NCBI RefSeq assembly: GCF_000243315.1
Contig: NZ_JH597770.1
Coordinates: 19,859-83,858 of the forward strand
DNA: 64,000 nt
Source of the DNA: Metallosphaera yellowstonensis MK1
Lineage (GTDB): Archaea; Thermoproteota; Thermoprotei_A; Sulfolobales; Sulfolobaceae
Reading direction: 5' to 3'
The position numbers and the translations under genes are program-made. How positions within the stretch are numbered: position 1 is the stretch's first letter; each line of letters begins with the position of its first letter. Positions 54,195-63,304 of the stretch are shown here, piece by piece. The notes under the pieces are model-generated. The model was not told where the DNA came from and searched no databases. It was given only the letters and a program-made list of their open reading frames with translations.

Positions 54195-55346
54195 ATGGGA
54201 CTATCCGTCAGTCTCGACGTTAGCCACTCTAAATCCTTCATCCAGGAGATTCGGGCCGTGATGAGGCTAACTCTATTACCCAGATCCACATTTCGTGAAT
54301 CTCGTTTCCATTACCTTATACTTCTGGATAGAAGTTACTCGATGAAAGGTGAGAAACTTGAGATGGCCAAAAAGGGAGTGGAGCTATTGGTCGAATCCCT
54401 CCCCAATGATTCTAAGGTGACTCTCGTCTCCTTCAACGAGAACGTAGAGGTACACAACGAATTCTCTGAGCCTTCTGGTGTCGATCTGGACGAGCTTCAC
54501 AAGATTAAAGTAGGTAGCGGAACCGCGTTGTACAAGGCACTTGAGACTGCCTTCCGACTGTCCAAGGATCATCAGCTTCCCTCTTACGTTATCCTCCTTA
54601 CTGACGGAATTCCCTCAGACATGGGATGCATGCAGGGAATAAGAATGAAGTTCAACCTGGAGAAGTGTCTACAAGTTTACCAGTCCCTAGAGGTTCCTGA
54701 GAACGTTGAGATAATATCCTTCGGGATAGGAGAAGATTACAGTGAGGAGATACTCAAGGCCCTGTCAGACAGGGGTAGGGGATACTTCTATCACGTGAAG
54801 GATCCATCTGAGATACCCGAGAGGATGCCCAAACTCGCCAAGTCTCAGGTGTCAGCCAAGAACCTGGTCGTGGACAGCGTATCTGAAACTGCTATAAGAC
54901 TTCTAAATTACGAGGGGTTTCCCATTAGGATAAACGCATTAGAGGGAACAACGAGAATTTACGGAGAGTTCATCATCCCTAAACAGTACACAGGCAAACT
55001 CTTCACGATAAAGGTGAGCTATGAGGACGAATCTGGGGAGAGGTCTAACGTTGTGGAGCTCCTGGTGGAAAGTGCCTCAGATCAGGGGGATTTTCTAAGA
55101 TCCATCAATAGGGACATCTTGATGGAGTACGAGTACCTAAAGACGATGCAAGGATACGTGAAAAGTCTAGAGGCAAAGGATTTGGTAGAGGCCACCAAGA
55201 ACCTGGACAGGCTAAGGGAAATAGCTGAACAGACCCGCAGGACAGATCTCATACAGACGACCGAGGAATTGACCAGGAGCATGAGATCACAGGACACTAA
55301 GGAGGCCCTCAGTGAGGCAACCAGGAAACTCAAGTACCAGGAATAA
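54195..55346 (+). CDS. von Willebrand factor type A domain protein
   Basis: 383-residue cytoplasmic protein with a vWA domain (about 39-215) carrying the metal-ion-dependent adhesion site: Asp45-Ser47-Ser49 in LLDRSYSMKG, the Thr in GSGTALYKAL, and LLTDGIPSD. A beta domain (about 220-295) and a helical, probably coiled-coil tail (about 300-383) follow. vWA proteins usually act as adaptors, often with AAA+ ATPases; none is adjacent. Converges with the HPP gene (17-bp overlap). Near-leaderless start. Confidence 0.85.
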   Translation: MGLSVSLDVSHSKSFIQEIRAVMRLTLLPRSTFRESRFHYLILLDRSYSMKGEKLEMAKKGVELLVESLPNDSKVTLVSFNENVEVHNEFSEPSGVDLDELHKIKVGSGTALYKALETAFRLSKDHQLPSYVILLTDGIPSDMGCMQGIRMKFNLEKCLQVYQSLEVPENVEIISFGIGEDYSEEILKALSDRGRGYFYHVKDPSEIPERMPKLAKSQVSAKNLVVDSVSETAIRLLNYEGFPIRINALEGTTRIYGEFIIPKQYTGKLFTIKVSYEDESGERSNVVELLVESASDQGDFLRSINRDILMEYEYLKTMQGYVKSLEAKDLVEATKNLDRLREIAEQTRRTDLIQTTEELTRSMRSQDTKEALSEATRKLKYQE

Positions 55347-55767
55347 CTTTAGTGATTCCGTAATTAATCGTCTCTACGATCACAGCTCCCGTAAGGACTG
55401 GGTGAACGATGTAGAGAGGACCTGCCCTCTCCAGGATCCCTAGAAAGGTAGCTAGTATTGAGGGAGGGTGATCGACGCCCAACGCCGATATGATGATGAA
55501 CGACATTAGGCTTCCCAGTAACGCGAGGCCCGTTCCCGACGCTCCTAGCTCCACTAACCCGACCGCTATTGCTCCCGATACGGTGTACGCGACGATCACC
55601 GAGATGGAACGACTGAATCTCCACTCTGGATCCCTGTACTTAGTAGCTGCAGTTGCCAGAAGGGGTGGGAGCACAAAGGTAGTCCTGGTTATAAAAGTGA
55701 TAAGGAATAAAAACAAAACCGATAACCCTAACGTGAGGATAGCCCTCAGACTGCTTCTCCACGGCAT
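55330..55767 (-). CDS. HPP-family membrane protein
   Basis: 145 residues with four transmembrane segments and the HPP signature region GVDHPPSILATFLGIL (about 97-112). HPP proteins have been linked to nitrite transport in chloroplasts and cyanobacteria; the archaeal role is unknown. TTKYRDPEWRFSRSISVIVA-type loop (about 42-60) fits the family. Ends within the 3' end of the vWA gene. Confidence 0.75.
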   Translation of the reverse strand: MPWRSSLRAILTLGLSVLFLFLITFITRTTFVLPPLLATAATKYRDPEWRFSRSISVIVAYTVSGAIAVGLVELGASGTGLALLGSLMSFIIISALGVDHPPSILATFLGILERAGPLYIVHPVLTGAVIVETINYGITKVIPGT

Positions 55768-55859
55768 GGAAAACTACATAGAGACCAGGCTTTAAGTTTT
55801 CTAACAACCTGAGGGAAGACTATAGCACTTTCACGTGACTTTTAAATATTTCTAGTTAC

Positions 55860-56385
55860 TTTTAATTACTGTGGAGAGGTATCTAACACCTAGTGAGGTT
55901 GCTCAAATATTCGGCGTGAGTAGGAGTGGTGTCATTAAGTAAGGGAGGGGAAGATAAGGGTTGTTGAGGTTAACGGTAGGTGGAGAATACCTTACAGCGA
56001 AATTGAAAGATTGTTGTCCGGCGGTGGAAGGGTTGAACAAGTAGCGATATGCAAGGGTTTCACCAACGCGAAAGGACGACTTGGAGAGGCAGTTGGACGC
56101 ATTGAGAGAATAGGAAAACTCTCGGTGAAGTGAGTGTGATAGAAGAAGGATATAGGTTCCGGATTGAAAGAGGATAGGGGAGGGTTAAAGAAGTTAATAG
56201 AGTTAGCCAAGAGGGGGCAAATTGACGCAGTTGTAGCTTATAAGGACAGGCTAACGCGTTTCGGTTTCGAAGTGAAGTTATTCAAAGCTTACGGAGTAAA
56301 CGTTATTGTAGCTTTCCAAGATGATAAGGATCACACGCAGGAGTTGATGGAGGACTTTGTAGAGATCGTCAAGTCATTTGCCTAG
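55860..56385 (+). pseudogene. IS607 tnpA of element 2, broken
   Basis: VERYLTPSEVAQIFGVSRSG starts the MerR-like domain; a TAA follows soon and the frame shifts. IPYSEIERLL, then pieces of the resolvase domain appear, with 56164-56385 open (AVVAYKDRLTRFGFEVKLFK). The nucleophile segment lies in a damaged part. Inactive. Confidence 0.82.
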
Positions 56386-56420
56386 AATTTACGGCCAAGA
56401 GTGTGAGAAGGTGGTAAAAT

Positions 56421-57745
56421 GTGTTGAAAACCTTAAAAAGGACGGTTAAACTGGAGGGTGACTTCTTGAACGAGTGGAAGTACCGCGTTCTTAGAGAGGT
56501 TGAGGAACATCAGAGGAAGTTTGTTAATGAAATGATTGGGGTAATACTCTCCGAGGCTTTACCAACTACTAGGAAGAAGTTGCACGAGAGATTTTACAGT
56601 GACTATAAGGAGAAGTACCCCTTCCTACCTTCAAGGGTTATTGAAGGTGCCTACGTCGTAGCCGGAAGGATCGTTAAGAGCTTCAGAGAGAGGAGGAAGA
56701 GAGGGCTAACGAGGAAGGATAAACCGGAGTATAAGAGGGTTGTGATCACTATTCCTAACATGGTTAATTGGAGGTTTAACAAGGTTTCTGTCAGCCTCCT
56801 AACTCACAAGGGTTGGGTTGAGATACCCCTCAAGTTCACCAAGCAATTTACCCGCTACGTACATGAAGGTTGGAGGGTTTCGCAAGAGCTTAAGTTAAGG
56901 TTAGTGGGTAGGAAAGTCCTAGTTTGGTTGACTTTTGAGAAGGAGGTTGAGAGGTTGAGTCCAAGGAGGGCAATCACATCTCTATTGACGTTAATGAGAA
57001 TAACGTCACGGTAGCGGTTTTTGAGGGTTTTAAACTCAAGGAGTTGAGGAGATATGAGACTGGGTTGGGGAGGATTGTGGTTAATTACTCCTTGAGGAGG
57101 GAAGAGATTACTAAGGGGCACTCAACTAAGGACGAGTTAATGAAGAAGAAGTTGAGGAAATTGAGGGAGAGGGAGAGGAAAACTGACGTGTTAAGGAAGA
57201 CTGTTAAGAGAGTCGTGGAGTTAGCTAGGGATTTAAAGGCTAAGGTTATTGTTGGTAAGTTCTCCTCAAGGTCTAAGGAGAAGATGGAGAGTAACAAGAC
57301 TGCTAAGCTTAGGCATAGGATTCACCAGTGGAGTGTTGTTAAACTCGTGGAGATGTTGAAAACTCAGCCGATAGACGTCGCGGAGGTTTCTGAGTCCTAC
57401 ACTTCCTCCATCAACCCGTTTAACGGTGAGAAGTTGAAGAGGAGAAAGCAGGTAGTTGAGAGAGTTATCAGGGTTTTTAACCCCTACCTGATGACGGGCT
57501 CTGCTCACGAGGGTGGGGGTGTAAAAGTACTGAAGGTGAACGCTAGGTACTTGGAGAGCGGTGAAGTTCTTTTGGAGAGGGATTCCATTGCTCCCCTCAA
57601 CTTGGCAAGGAAGGTGGATGGGAGGGTAGTGGTGTTTCCCTCGACTGGCCCCAATGAGTTGAGGGTGACCGTGTATGATCCCTTAAGAGGGGTGCCCGTG
57701 GCGGAATTAGAAGCAATTAAAGAAGGTAAGTTACGCCACGGGTAA
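56421..57745 (+). pseudogene. tnpB: IS607 tnpB of element 2, frameshifted
   Basis: Two frames: 56421 to about 56970 and about 56970 to 57745. A one-base indel near 56965-56975 separates VERLSPR from ISIDVNENNVTVAVFEG, which carries the first RuvC Asp; the second part has the Glu region AKVIVGKFSSRSKEK, diverged, and a tail NPYLMTGSAHEGGGVKVLK. The CxxC zinc ribbon and the last Asp motif are not recognisable, so the gene is also degenerate or divergent there. Its 3' end is repeated at 30948-31205 and in part at 61245-61503. Confidence 0.8.
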
Positions 57746-57773
57746 ACACTTTCTGGTTTATCGGTAACTTTTG
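57731..57773 (-). repeat. Possible R37 repeat copy, diverged
   Basis: Minus strand gccgtcatcaaaagttaccg then ataaaccagaaagtgttta. Weaker match than the other three copies. Confidence 0.3.
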
Positions 57774-57852
57774 ATGACGGCTACGCTAAAGTTAGACGGT
57801 AACTTTCAACTATTTAAGTAAAAGATAATATTTACTATTCAAAGAGGAGGAC

Positions 57853-58266
57853 ATGATAAGGTTTAAGGTATCTAAGGAGATAGAGAACCCCGACGTAGTG
57901 TGGGAAGTAGTCAAGGACGTGACCTCCATTCCGAACTACTGGAAGGGGATAAGGGAGCTGAGAGTGAAGGAAATTTCACCTGGGATTTATGAAGGGGAAG
58001 TAAAGTTTGCCTTCCCTTCCACGTCCAAGGTGAGGTTGGAAATACGGGAAAACGAAAGGAAACTCCTCTTTCACTTCCTTGGGGGCATACTTAAGGGGTT
58101 CAACGAGGTAAGGGTGGGGGAAAGGACGATTGAGTCCACCTGGGAGGTGGAGATGCCCTTGTACATGAGGCCCCTGGAGTCGAGGAACCAAGAGCACTTC
58201 AGACAGGGCACAGAGAACGCGTTAGAACGCATGATCAATGAGGCGAGGACAAGGACTCAGGGCTAA
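57853..58266 (+). CDS. SRPBCC-family protein (CoxG-like fold)
   Basis: 137 residues of the START/SRPBCC fold: N-terminal IRFKVSKEIENPDVVWEVVK, a ligand-pocket strand series, and the long C-terminal helix (EHFRQGTENALERMINEART). A good ribosome site gaggagg (57844-57850) precedes the ATG, unlike the leaderless genes here, and an AT-rich promoter lies at about 57810. The ligand is unknown. Its end overlaps the small convergent gene at 58235 by 32 bp. Confidence 0.72.
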   Translation: MIRFKVSKEIENPDVVWEVVKDVTSIPNYWKGIRELRVKEISPGIYEGEVKFAFPSTSKVRLEIRENERKLLFHFLGGILKGFNEVRVGERTIESTWEVEMPLYMRPLESRNQEHFRQGTENALERMINEARTRTQG

Positions 58267-58483
58267 TGGTCCTGTAGAGAGTTTCAGCCCTAAGTTTGAT
58301 GGCCTCTCCCAGGAGTCTCACCCGTCTCACGGTCTCGCGAACCTTTGGGAACTCCTCTCCAAGTATTGAGGAGATCCCCTCAACTTCCTCCACTACTTCG
58401 AGGAGTGAGGCTTTGAGATCCAAAAGGATACGTGAAGAGGAACACCCAGTTATGAGGAACCCCAGGATCACTGTCTGTAACAT
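58235..58483 (-). CDS. Small helical hypothetical protein
   Basis: 82 residues, mostly helical with heptad-like spacing (LLDLKASLLEVVEEVEGISS and VRETVRRVRLLGEAIKLRAE), compatible with a coiled coil. The hydrophobic start with Cys (MLQTVILGFLITGCSSS) could be a lipoprotein-like signal but may be chance. Not recognised. It overlaps 57853-58266 and begins next to a transposon end, so it is a moderate-confidence gene. Confidence 0.45.
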   Translation of the reverse strand: MLQTVILGFLITGCSSSRILLDLKASLLEVVEEVEGISSILGEEFPKVRETVRRVRLLGEAIKLRAETLYRTISPESLSSPH

Positions 58484-58493
58484 TTTTACGTAA

Positions 58494-59574
58494 CTACTCG
58501 TTATTTTTAATCACTTCTAATCCCCTTAACGCTATTAAGTAAGCTGAGGCTGTATGCCTGTCAAAACCCTTCTCCCTCATTATCCTATCATGTTCCTCTG
58601 AATTGGTAGTACCCTTAGGATTAACTAACACAACGTTAAAACCCAACCTCAACGCCTTAATAACGCCGTGGATTAACAACTGCTTCTTGGCAAAACGCGT
58701 TATCTTCCTATTACCGCTCATACTCGTGGTGAACTTCCTCCTCTTAACTAGGAATAAGTCCTCAAATACAACGTAATCAACGCCAATCCTTGATAGGAAA
58801 CTGAGAGACTCTGAAAGAGCATTCAAACGTAAAGCTTTAGCCTTATCCTTAGGAAAACCTGGTCTAGTAACATCTGAATACCACCACGTTTTGAAAGTAA
58901 TAATTTTACCCTCCTTATTAACTACAACAGCGTTTAACCCATCACTGTTTAAATCGAAACCAGCAACCAGACCGTAACCGCTAGGTTTTGGCGAAGAGAA
59001 GTGCTTTAAGTACAACCAGAGTGGCACTTGAAGGTGAATCATTGGTTTTTCCTTAAAGGAAATTACTGCACCATAACCTTCCACCTTTCTTTTAGATAAC
59101 TCTTCCAACTCAAGAAGTAGCTGTAAGTACTCCTTTCCAAGATAAGCTTTCCCGTGAACCCACTTTCCCCAAGGGTCTTTAACCTTAATTAACACGTGGT
59201 CTTCTAAAACGTGAAATTTTATTCCCCTATTGCCCTCATCGCTTTTGTTAACCCCTACAAGCGATCCACTTCTTTCTAACCTCAACCTTGTTACCGTTAC
59301 TCTCGACAAGGGCTAAGGCTTGTTTATAGGCAGTTTCGGCATAGAACGCGTAAGGAATGATCTTGTATAACTCCTTAACAGCATCGTTTAGGGAGACTCC
59401 TCTTAAAGCTAAGTTGATCCCAGCCTTTACAGCCTTTGAGTGAGAGTAAGCAATTCTAGCTACCTTACCCACGTCCTCAAACTCAACCCTACCATTTATA
59501 GTCACGAATTGGAAGTTTTCAATTGCTTCCTTAGAACCAATTAGCTTACTCCTCATCATCCGGTAGGATAACAA
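58494..59574 (-). pseudogene. tnpB: Zinc-ribbon-less tnpB, copy 2, frameshifted
   Basis: Close homologue of 41835-42935. Frames 59574-59248 and 59309-58494 overlap; about 15 codons around 59250-59309 are lost or garbled. The C-terminal part keeps VAGFDLNSDGLNAVV (Asp), VVFEDLFLVKRR (Glu) and GFDRHTASAYLIALRGL (Asp), again without cysteines. The companion ORF at 59546-59710 is intact upstream. Confidence 0.85.
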
Positions 59575-59710
59575 TTACAATCACCTCCTTACCGTATAAT
59601 TCCTTCCCCTTCTCCTTGAGCTTTGAGGGGATAGTTATACCATATCTCTTATTCCCATACTTATCGGTGCCATAACTTGAGACAGTTGATTTGAAAACTA
59701 TTTGCTTCAT
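59546..59710 (-). CDS. 54-residue companion protein of zinc-ribbon-less TnpB
   Basis: Complete short ORF beginning MKQIVFKSTVSSYGTDKYG and ending VIVIVILPDDEE. The middle part RYGITIPSKLKEKGKELYG resembles the swapped-hairpin pattern of AbrB-type DNA-binding proteins, which would suit an autoregulator; this is inference. It overlaps the tnpB start by 29 bp, implying coupled translation. The end of the same ORF is preserved before the other tnpB (42907-43055). Confidence 0.6.
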   Translation of the reverse strand: MKQIVFKSTVSSYGTDKYGNKRYGITIPSKLKEKGKELYGKEVIVIVILPDDEE

Positions 59711-59762
59711 AAGAGTGTTAGAAGCATTAAAATTTATAAACTTTTATGCTAACATTAGAATA

Positions 59763-59941
59763 GAGGGTGCCACCATGAAGTCGATGAGCAGTCGCGAGGT
59801 GGAGGAAGGCACCCAATGAAACTCCCCATGTCCTTGAAGGGAGTGGCCACTGCTCCCGTAGACGGCATGGGGAGTAAAGAGGGGTGATGAGGCCGAGTGA
59901 TTAATAGTCACGAAAAGTGACTATTAGCCACGATGAAGGCC
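59763..59941 (+). ncRNA. Candidate structured RNA with three hairpins
   Basis: Three nested or successive stems: gggtgcc (59765-59771) with ggcaccc (59808-59814); actccccatg (59821-59830) with catggggagt (59866-59875), enclosing an inner gggag/ctccc hairpin; taatagtcac (59902-59911) with gtgactatta (59917-59926) closed by gaaaa. The last is bracketed by gatgaggcc and gatgaaggcc. No frame is open across it on the plus strand. It could be a host ncRNA or the end of a mobile element; no known class was recognised. Confidence 0.45.
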
Positions 59942-60211
59942 GAACTCTTCTAGCGAACCCAACTCTTCGAGAGCCATCCAGAACCTACCTGAATTACGGG
60001 GATCTCTCCTTCCGACCTCTCCTAAGGCCTCGGAGATCAATCGCTGTGCGGTATCCAGGTGATGGAAGAAGTCCTCGAGCTCCGGGAAACTCATCATGAT
60101 AGTCCAGGCCAACTCTGGATTCCCTTCACTTAAGGGGATCGAGCGATCTATCCTTCGTTTGGTGACGTAATCTCTACTCCTCCTCTCGAACCCGGAGATC
60201 TCCGAGAACAC
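59924..60211 (-). CDS. Small hypothetical protein, helical
   Basis: 95 residues, mostly helical and charged, without recognised motif (DFFHHLDTAQRLISEALGEV in the middle suggests a helix-bundle or HEPN-like element). Its stop codon lies inside the third hairpin of the candidate RNA, which could act as its terminator. Divergent from the hexokinase gene with 62 bp between. Confidence 0.5.
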   Translation of the reverse strand: MFSEISGFERRSRDYVTKRRIDRSIPLSEGNPELAWTIMMSFPELEDFFHHLDTAQRLISEALGEVGRRDPRNSGRFWMALEELGSLEEFGLHRG

Positions 60212-60250
60212 GTCCGTAGGTAACCAACCTCCTCTAAATCACTACGTGGG

Positions 60251-60261
60251 AAGTTTAAATT
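60251..60261 (+). promoter_or_regulatory. TATA box of the hexokinase gene
   Basis: aagtttaaatt lies 13-23 bp upstream of the ATG at 60274, near leaderless spacing. Confidence 0.4.
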
Positions 60262-60273
60262 CGTAGAATAATT

Positions 60274-61179
60274 ATGGACTACATGCTCCTCGTGGGAGTA
60301 GATGCAGGAGGCACTAAGACAGCCTCCGTCTCAGCTGAGTGTGTGAGTGGGAAGGGCAAGATCTTGAATAGATACGTGACTAAGGGAGCTAACTTCCATA
60401 ACGTGGGTCTCAGGAGGGCCTACAGTAGGATAGCTACTGCCGTCCGTGAGGTCTCCGGGGACAGGAAACCCGACGTTGTTGTCCTCGGTATAGCTGGCCT
60501 TGACTCCAAATACGACGAGATAGTATTACGTGAGACGTTGAAGGATTTGGGCGGTAAGGTCGTCATGGATAATGATTCGTTCTTCGTGCTCTACGGCAAC
60601 GTGAAGGGCGGTAAGGGAGCCGTCACAATCTCCGGCACGGGTAGCGTAGTTCTGGGGTACGATGGTACCAACAAGATCAGGGCCGAGGGTGCGGGATGGT
60701 TCTTGTCGGACACAGGTTCAGCCTACTGGGTTGGGAGGGAGGCCTTACGATACGTCACCAGAGTCCTTCAAGGAAGAGAGGAAGGATCTCCCATGGTCGA
60801 AAGGATTATGAGAAGCATAAGGGCGAAGGACCTTGACGACATTATCTACTGGGTTTATCATAAGGGACACAGGGTAGAGAGAGTGGCTGGTATAGCTAAG
60901 GTAGTAGACTCCTCATCTGAGGCAGGGGACATGAAGGCCAAGGAACTCCTGAGGAGAGGCGCGGAGCTATTAGCCGAGGCCGCGGTTTATGTGGCGAGGA
61001 TAGTTAACGTTGACCAGGTAATCATATCAGGGGGCATGTTCTCCTCCACAACCTACACAAACTCCTTTAGAGAGGTACTAAGTCGTTTCAATCTCGAGAC
61101 TAGGAGGACAGAGGTTAGCCCGGAGTATGGGGCCCTATTGTACGCCTCCAGACTAAAGGGATGTGACTTAATTACATAA
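60274..61179 (+). CDS. Sugar kinase (hexokinase/GlcNAc kinase, BadF/BcrA family)
   Basis: ASKHA-fold ATP-dependent kinase, 301 residues, closely resembling the broad-specificity S. tokodaii hexokinase that phosphorylates glucose, glucosamine and GlcNAc. Phosphate-binding loop GVDAGGTKT (about 7-15), catalytic region VVMDNDSFFVLYG, second loop TISGTGSVVLGYDG and EGAGWFLSDTGSAYWVGREAL are all present, and VIISGGMFSS closes the adenosine site. Monocistronic. It could act on sugars released from glycoproteins, which links loosely to the secreted PNGase-like enzyme. Confidence 0.9.
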   Translation: MDYMLLVGVDAGGTKTASVSAECVSGKGKILNRYVTKGANFHNVGLRRAYSRIATAVREVSGDRKPDVVVLGIAGLDSKYDEIVLRETLKDLGGKVVMDNDSFFVLYGNVKGGKGAVTISGTGSVVLGYDGTNKIRAEGAGWFLSDTGSAYWVGREALRYVTRVLQGREEGSPMVERIMRSIRAKDLDDIIYWVYHKGHRVERVAGIAKVVDSSSEAGDMKAKELLRRGAELLAEAAVYVARIVNVDQVIISGGMFSSTTYTNSFREVLSRFNLETRRTEVSPEYGALLYASRLKGCDLIT

Positions 61180-61244
61180 GCGATGTTTCGGAGATGAAAC
61201 TGTTCACTTAGAGTTCAGCTAAACTACTCTTCAGTGACGACCTT

Positions 61245-61503
61245 CACCGTATGGTGATGGTTGCGGGAGAGTTCACCAGGATCTCCCTTTCACTAGATCC
61301 CTTAGCAAGACCTAGGGATCATAACGGTCGCCCCAGATCACTGGGCCAGTCGAGGGAAACTTCAATACCCATCCGCTTTTATCACCCCCAAACCTCGTGA
61401 GCAGTGCCCTTCATCAGTTGGGAGATCACCAAGAGAGATTTCTGGGTAATACTTCACTAACATAACCGATGTCAAAACGTTATTTATAAAATTGAAAACA
61501 ACC
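61245..61503 (-). mobile_element. Solo derivative of IS607 element 2, inverted
   Basis: On the minus strand starts ttgttttcaattttataaat, then gttttgacatcggttatgtt, matching 30948-31045; the later part gaagtttccctcgactggcc matches 57640 and 31090. The downstream end diverges after gttatgatccc. Confidence 0.65.
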
Positions 61504-61539
61504 AGTAGTCACGTAAAAGAGTTACAGTCTGACTAACCA

Positions 61540-62019
61540 TCATATGAGTTTTCCTCCTTGGTAGGAGCCCTCGTAAACCTTTAACGTAGGCTCTTGAAGC
61601 TTGGCGAAAATAAGGTGCACGACTCTGAACCCCCTTCTTATCCTCCCTCCCCTCAGCGTACTCAACGCGATTATTATTTTCCCCTTGTATCCAGCATCTA
61701 TCACTGTGGGAGGAGCCAAGAAGCCGTTCCTGGCCATGGTACTCCTCAAGGTCATTATCCCCATGACGTCGTTCGGCATGTTGACTTCCTCACAACTCTC
61801 CAGGAGGTAAGTGTTGCCTGGTTCCAGATCCGCATACTCCTCAAAAGGAAACTCCTCCACCTCGCTTTTCTTCTCTGGGAGGGAGGCCCCACCAAGAATT
61901 CTCCAATATTTGTCCCCACAGACTCTGAGGTCGTACCCGTTCTCCCTTACGCTCTCCTCAGAGAAGTTAAGTATCATGGACCCTAGGGAATTCCTTATCT
62001 GCTGATAGGTCAGGATCAT
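61540..62019 (-). CDS. dcd: dCTP deaminase
   Basis: Trimeric dUTPase-fold enzyme converting dCTP to dUTP. 159 residues. Conserved features: VRENGYDLRVCG near the N-terminus, MTLRSTMARNGFLAPPTVID (RSS/T-type nucleotide motif) and AGYKGKIIIAL in the middle. The residues between keep the deaminase pattern rather than that of a plain dUTPase, though bifunctionality cannot be excluded. Divergent from the YedY-like gene with a 120-bp AT-rich gap holding both promoters. Confidence 0.85.
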   Translation of the reverse strand: MILTYQQIRNSLGSMILNFSEESVRENGYDLRVCGDKYWRILGGASLPEKKSEVEEFPFEEYADLEPGNTYLLESCEEVNMPNDVMGIMTLRSTMARNGFLAPPTVIDAGYKGKIIIALSTLRGGRIRRGFRVVHLIFAKLQEPTLKVYEGSYQGGKLI

Positions 62020-62106
62020 ATGTAAAACATAGTGTTCGAAACGAATATAACAGATATTCCCATGTATTTTTCTCTTTATTCTCTAATAAAAGGAGATTAT
62101 GGTAAA

Positions 62107-62117
62107 AGTATATAAAG
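62107..62117 (+). promoter_or_regulatory. TATA box of the YedY-like gene
   Basis: agtatataaag lies 23-33 bp before the GTG at 62140, giving a leaderless mRNA. Confidence 0.55.
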
Positions 62118-62139
62118 CCTGTGATAGGCCGTTCAACAT

Positions 62140-62778
62140 GTGAAACCTCTAAGCGACAGGAGGACCTTCCTCAAACTGCTCGTCTCTTCCACTACCTTAC
62201 TTGCATTGGGCAGATTGGGAGCTGACCAACTAGCTCCTCTGCTTCACGCCCCAAAAGGACTGACTCCATTCTCATCGTGGTACGTGGTACAGATAGGAGG
62301 TACACCTAACGTCAATCTAAGTAATTACGTTCTCACCGTGGACGGAGAGGTAGAGAACCCTCTCCAGCTCACGTATGAGGAAATTCTGAGCATGCCCTCC
62401 GTACAAGTTAAGGATACCATACAATGCGTGTCTGATCCTTACTTCCTCAGGGCGGAGGTTGTTTGGACTGGCGTCCCTCTCTCATACATACTCCAGATGG
62501 CTAAACCTTCACCCTCAGCCATAAAGGTCTTGAGCTACTCAGCGGACGGGTATACGGCCGACCTACCTATCTGGAAGGCTATGGAACCTGACACCGTCCT
62601 GGCCTACATGGCCGACGGGAAGCCCTTGCCTCAGGTTCATGGTTATCCTGTGAGGCTTGCAGTGCCCAGGTGGTGGGGTTACACCTACGCCAAGTGGGTA
62701 ACTAGGCTCTACGTTACTTCCCAGAATGTATTAGGCTATTGGGAGTCGTTGGGGTATGCTGATGTTGCGAGGAAGTAG
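62140..62778 (+). CDS. YedY/MsrP-like molybdopterin oxidoreductase
   Basis: Sulfite oxidase-fold Mo enzyme exported by the Tat system: SDRRTFLKLLVSST (residues 5-18) is a twin-arginine signal. 212 residues. DTIQCVSDPYFLRAEVVWTG contains the Mo-ligand Cys, and GYPVRLAVPRWWGYTYAKWV is the family's C-terminal block. In bacteria MsrP repairs oxidised methionine in envelope proteins; a sulfite or other S-oxide substrate is possible in a sulfur-oxidising archaeon. GTG start set by the TATA box. Overlaps the membrane-protein gene by 23 bp. Confidence 0.9.
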   Translation: MKPLSDRRTFLKLLVSSTTLLALGRLGADQLAPLLHAPKGLTPFSSWYVVQIGGTPNVNLSNYVLTVDGEVENPLQLTYEEILSMPSVQVKDTIQCVSDPYFLRAEVVWTGVPLSYILQMAKPSPSAIKVLSYSADGYTADLPIWKAMEPDTVLAYMADGKPLPQVHGYPVRLAVPRWWGYTYAKWVTRLYVTSQNVLGYWESLGYADVARK

Positions 62779-63244
62779 TACCTCTCTACTTGTATGGTTG
62801 GCGTCACTTGTAGTGACGCTTTTGCCCCTGTTCCCTCAGGCCTGGGTGATCGGCGTAATGATGGCCGGTTATCCTAAAGCTTTCAATCCCACCTCCAGGA
62901 CGTCCATATATTCACCTGAGTTTAGGAGAAAGACTTCGGTCGTACTACTAGTTTTAGCCATATTGGAAGGCTTAACGGGTTTTGGTGCTGGTCCCCAAAC
63001 TTCAAGCTTCGTCACCGAGTTGACCCTAGGACTCCTAACTAGAGGGATCTCCCTTGAGTTACATCTAGCCCTGATAGCTCCATTGGCCCTCTTCTTCGTG
63101 ATTCATACGGTCTCTGGGCTAGGGTCGCTTTTCATCCTGAAAGGAGTGAAGAGGAATTGGATCTACCAGTATCTCCTTCCGGGGACGTGGATAGGGCTCT
63201 ATCTGTTGACTGTATATCTTGACCTGAACTACTTCCTCTCCTAA
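62756..63244 (+). CDS. Membrane partner of the YedY-like enzyme, possible heme b protein
   Basis: 162 residues with about four transmembrane segments. Segment 3 holds two histidines 13 apart (HLALIAPLALFFVIHTVSGL), a spacing typical of heme b ligands on one helix or of quinone-linked subunits. Gene overlap with the Mo enzyme suggests it is its electron donor or acceptor, in place of MsrQ; it is not similar to MsrQ by any motif I can see. Confidence 0.72.
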   Translation: MLMLRGSSTSLLVWLASLVVTLLPLFPQAWVIGVMMAGYPKAFNPTSRTSIYSPEFRRKTSVVLLVLAILEGLTGFGAGPQTSSFVTELTLGLLTRGISLELHLALIAPLALFFVIHTVSGLGSLFILKGVKRNWIYQYLLPGTWIGLYLLTVYLDLNYFLS

Positions 63245-63304
63245 ATCACTCATAGTGAATTTCGGGGACGTCATGGACAGAACTCAAAGGAAGAGAATAG
63301 ATAG

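Noticed and set aside
59765-59875. Possible RNase P or SRP RNA.
   Set aside because: The conserved P4 strands of RNase P (including an acagaaa-type segment) and the SRP helix 8 motif were not found.
59883-59941. Resemblance of gatgaggcc ... gatgaaggccgaac to a hammerhead ribozyme core.
   Set aside because: The invariant C before UGAUGA and the GAAA strand are not both present, and a different perfect hairpin occupies the middle; also unlike box C/D RNA because the guides would be too short.
60160-60215. tRNA T-arm-like sequence gggttcgag on the minus strand.
   Set aside because: No acceptor or anticodon arm could be paired around it; it lies in a small open reading frame. No tRNA was seen elsewhere in the window.
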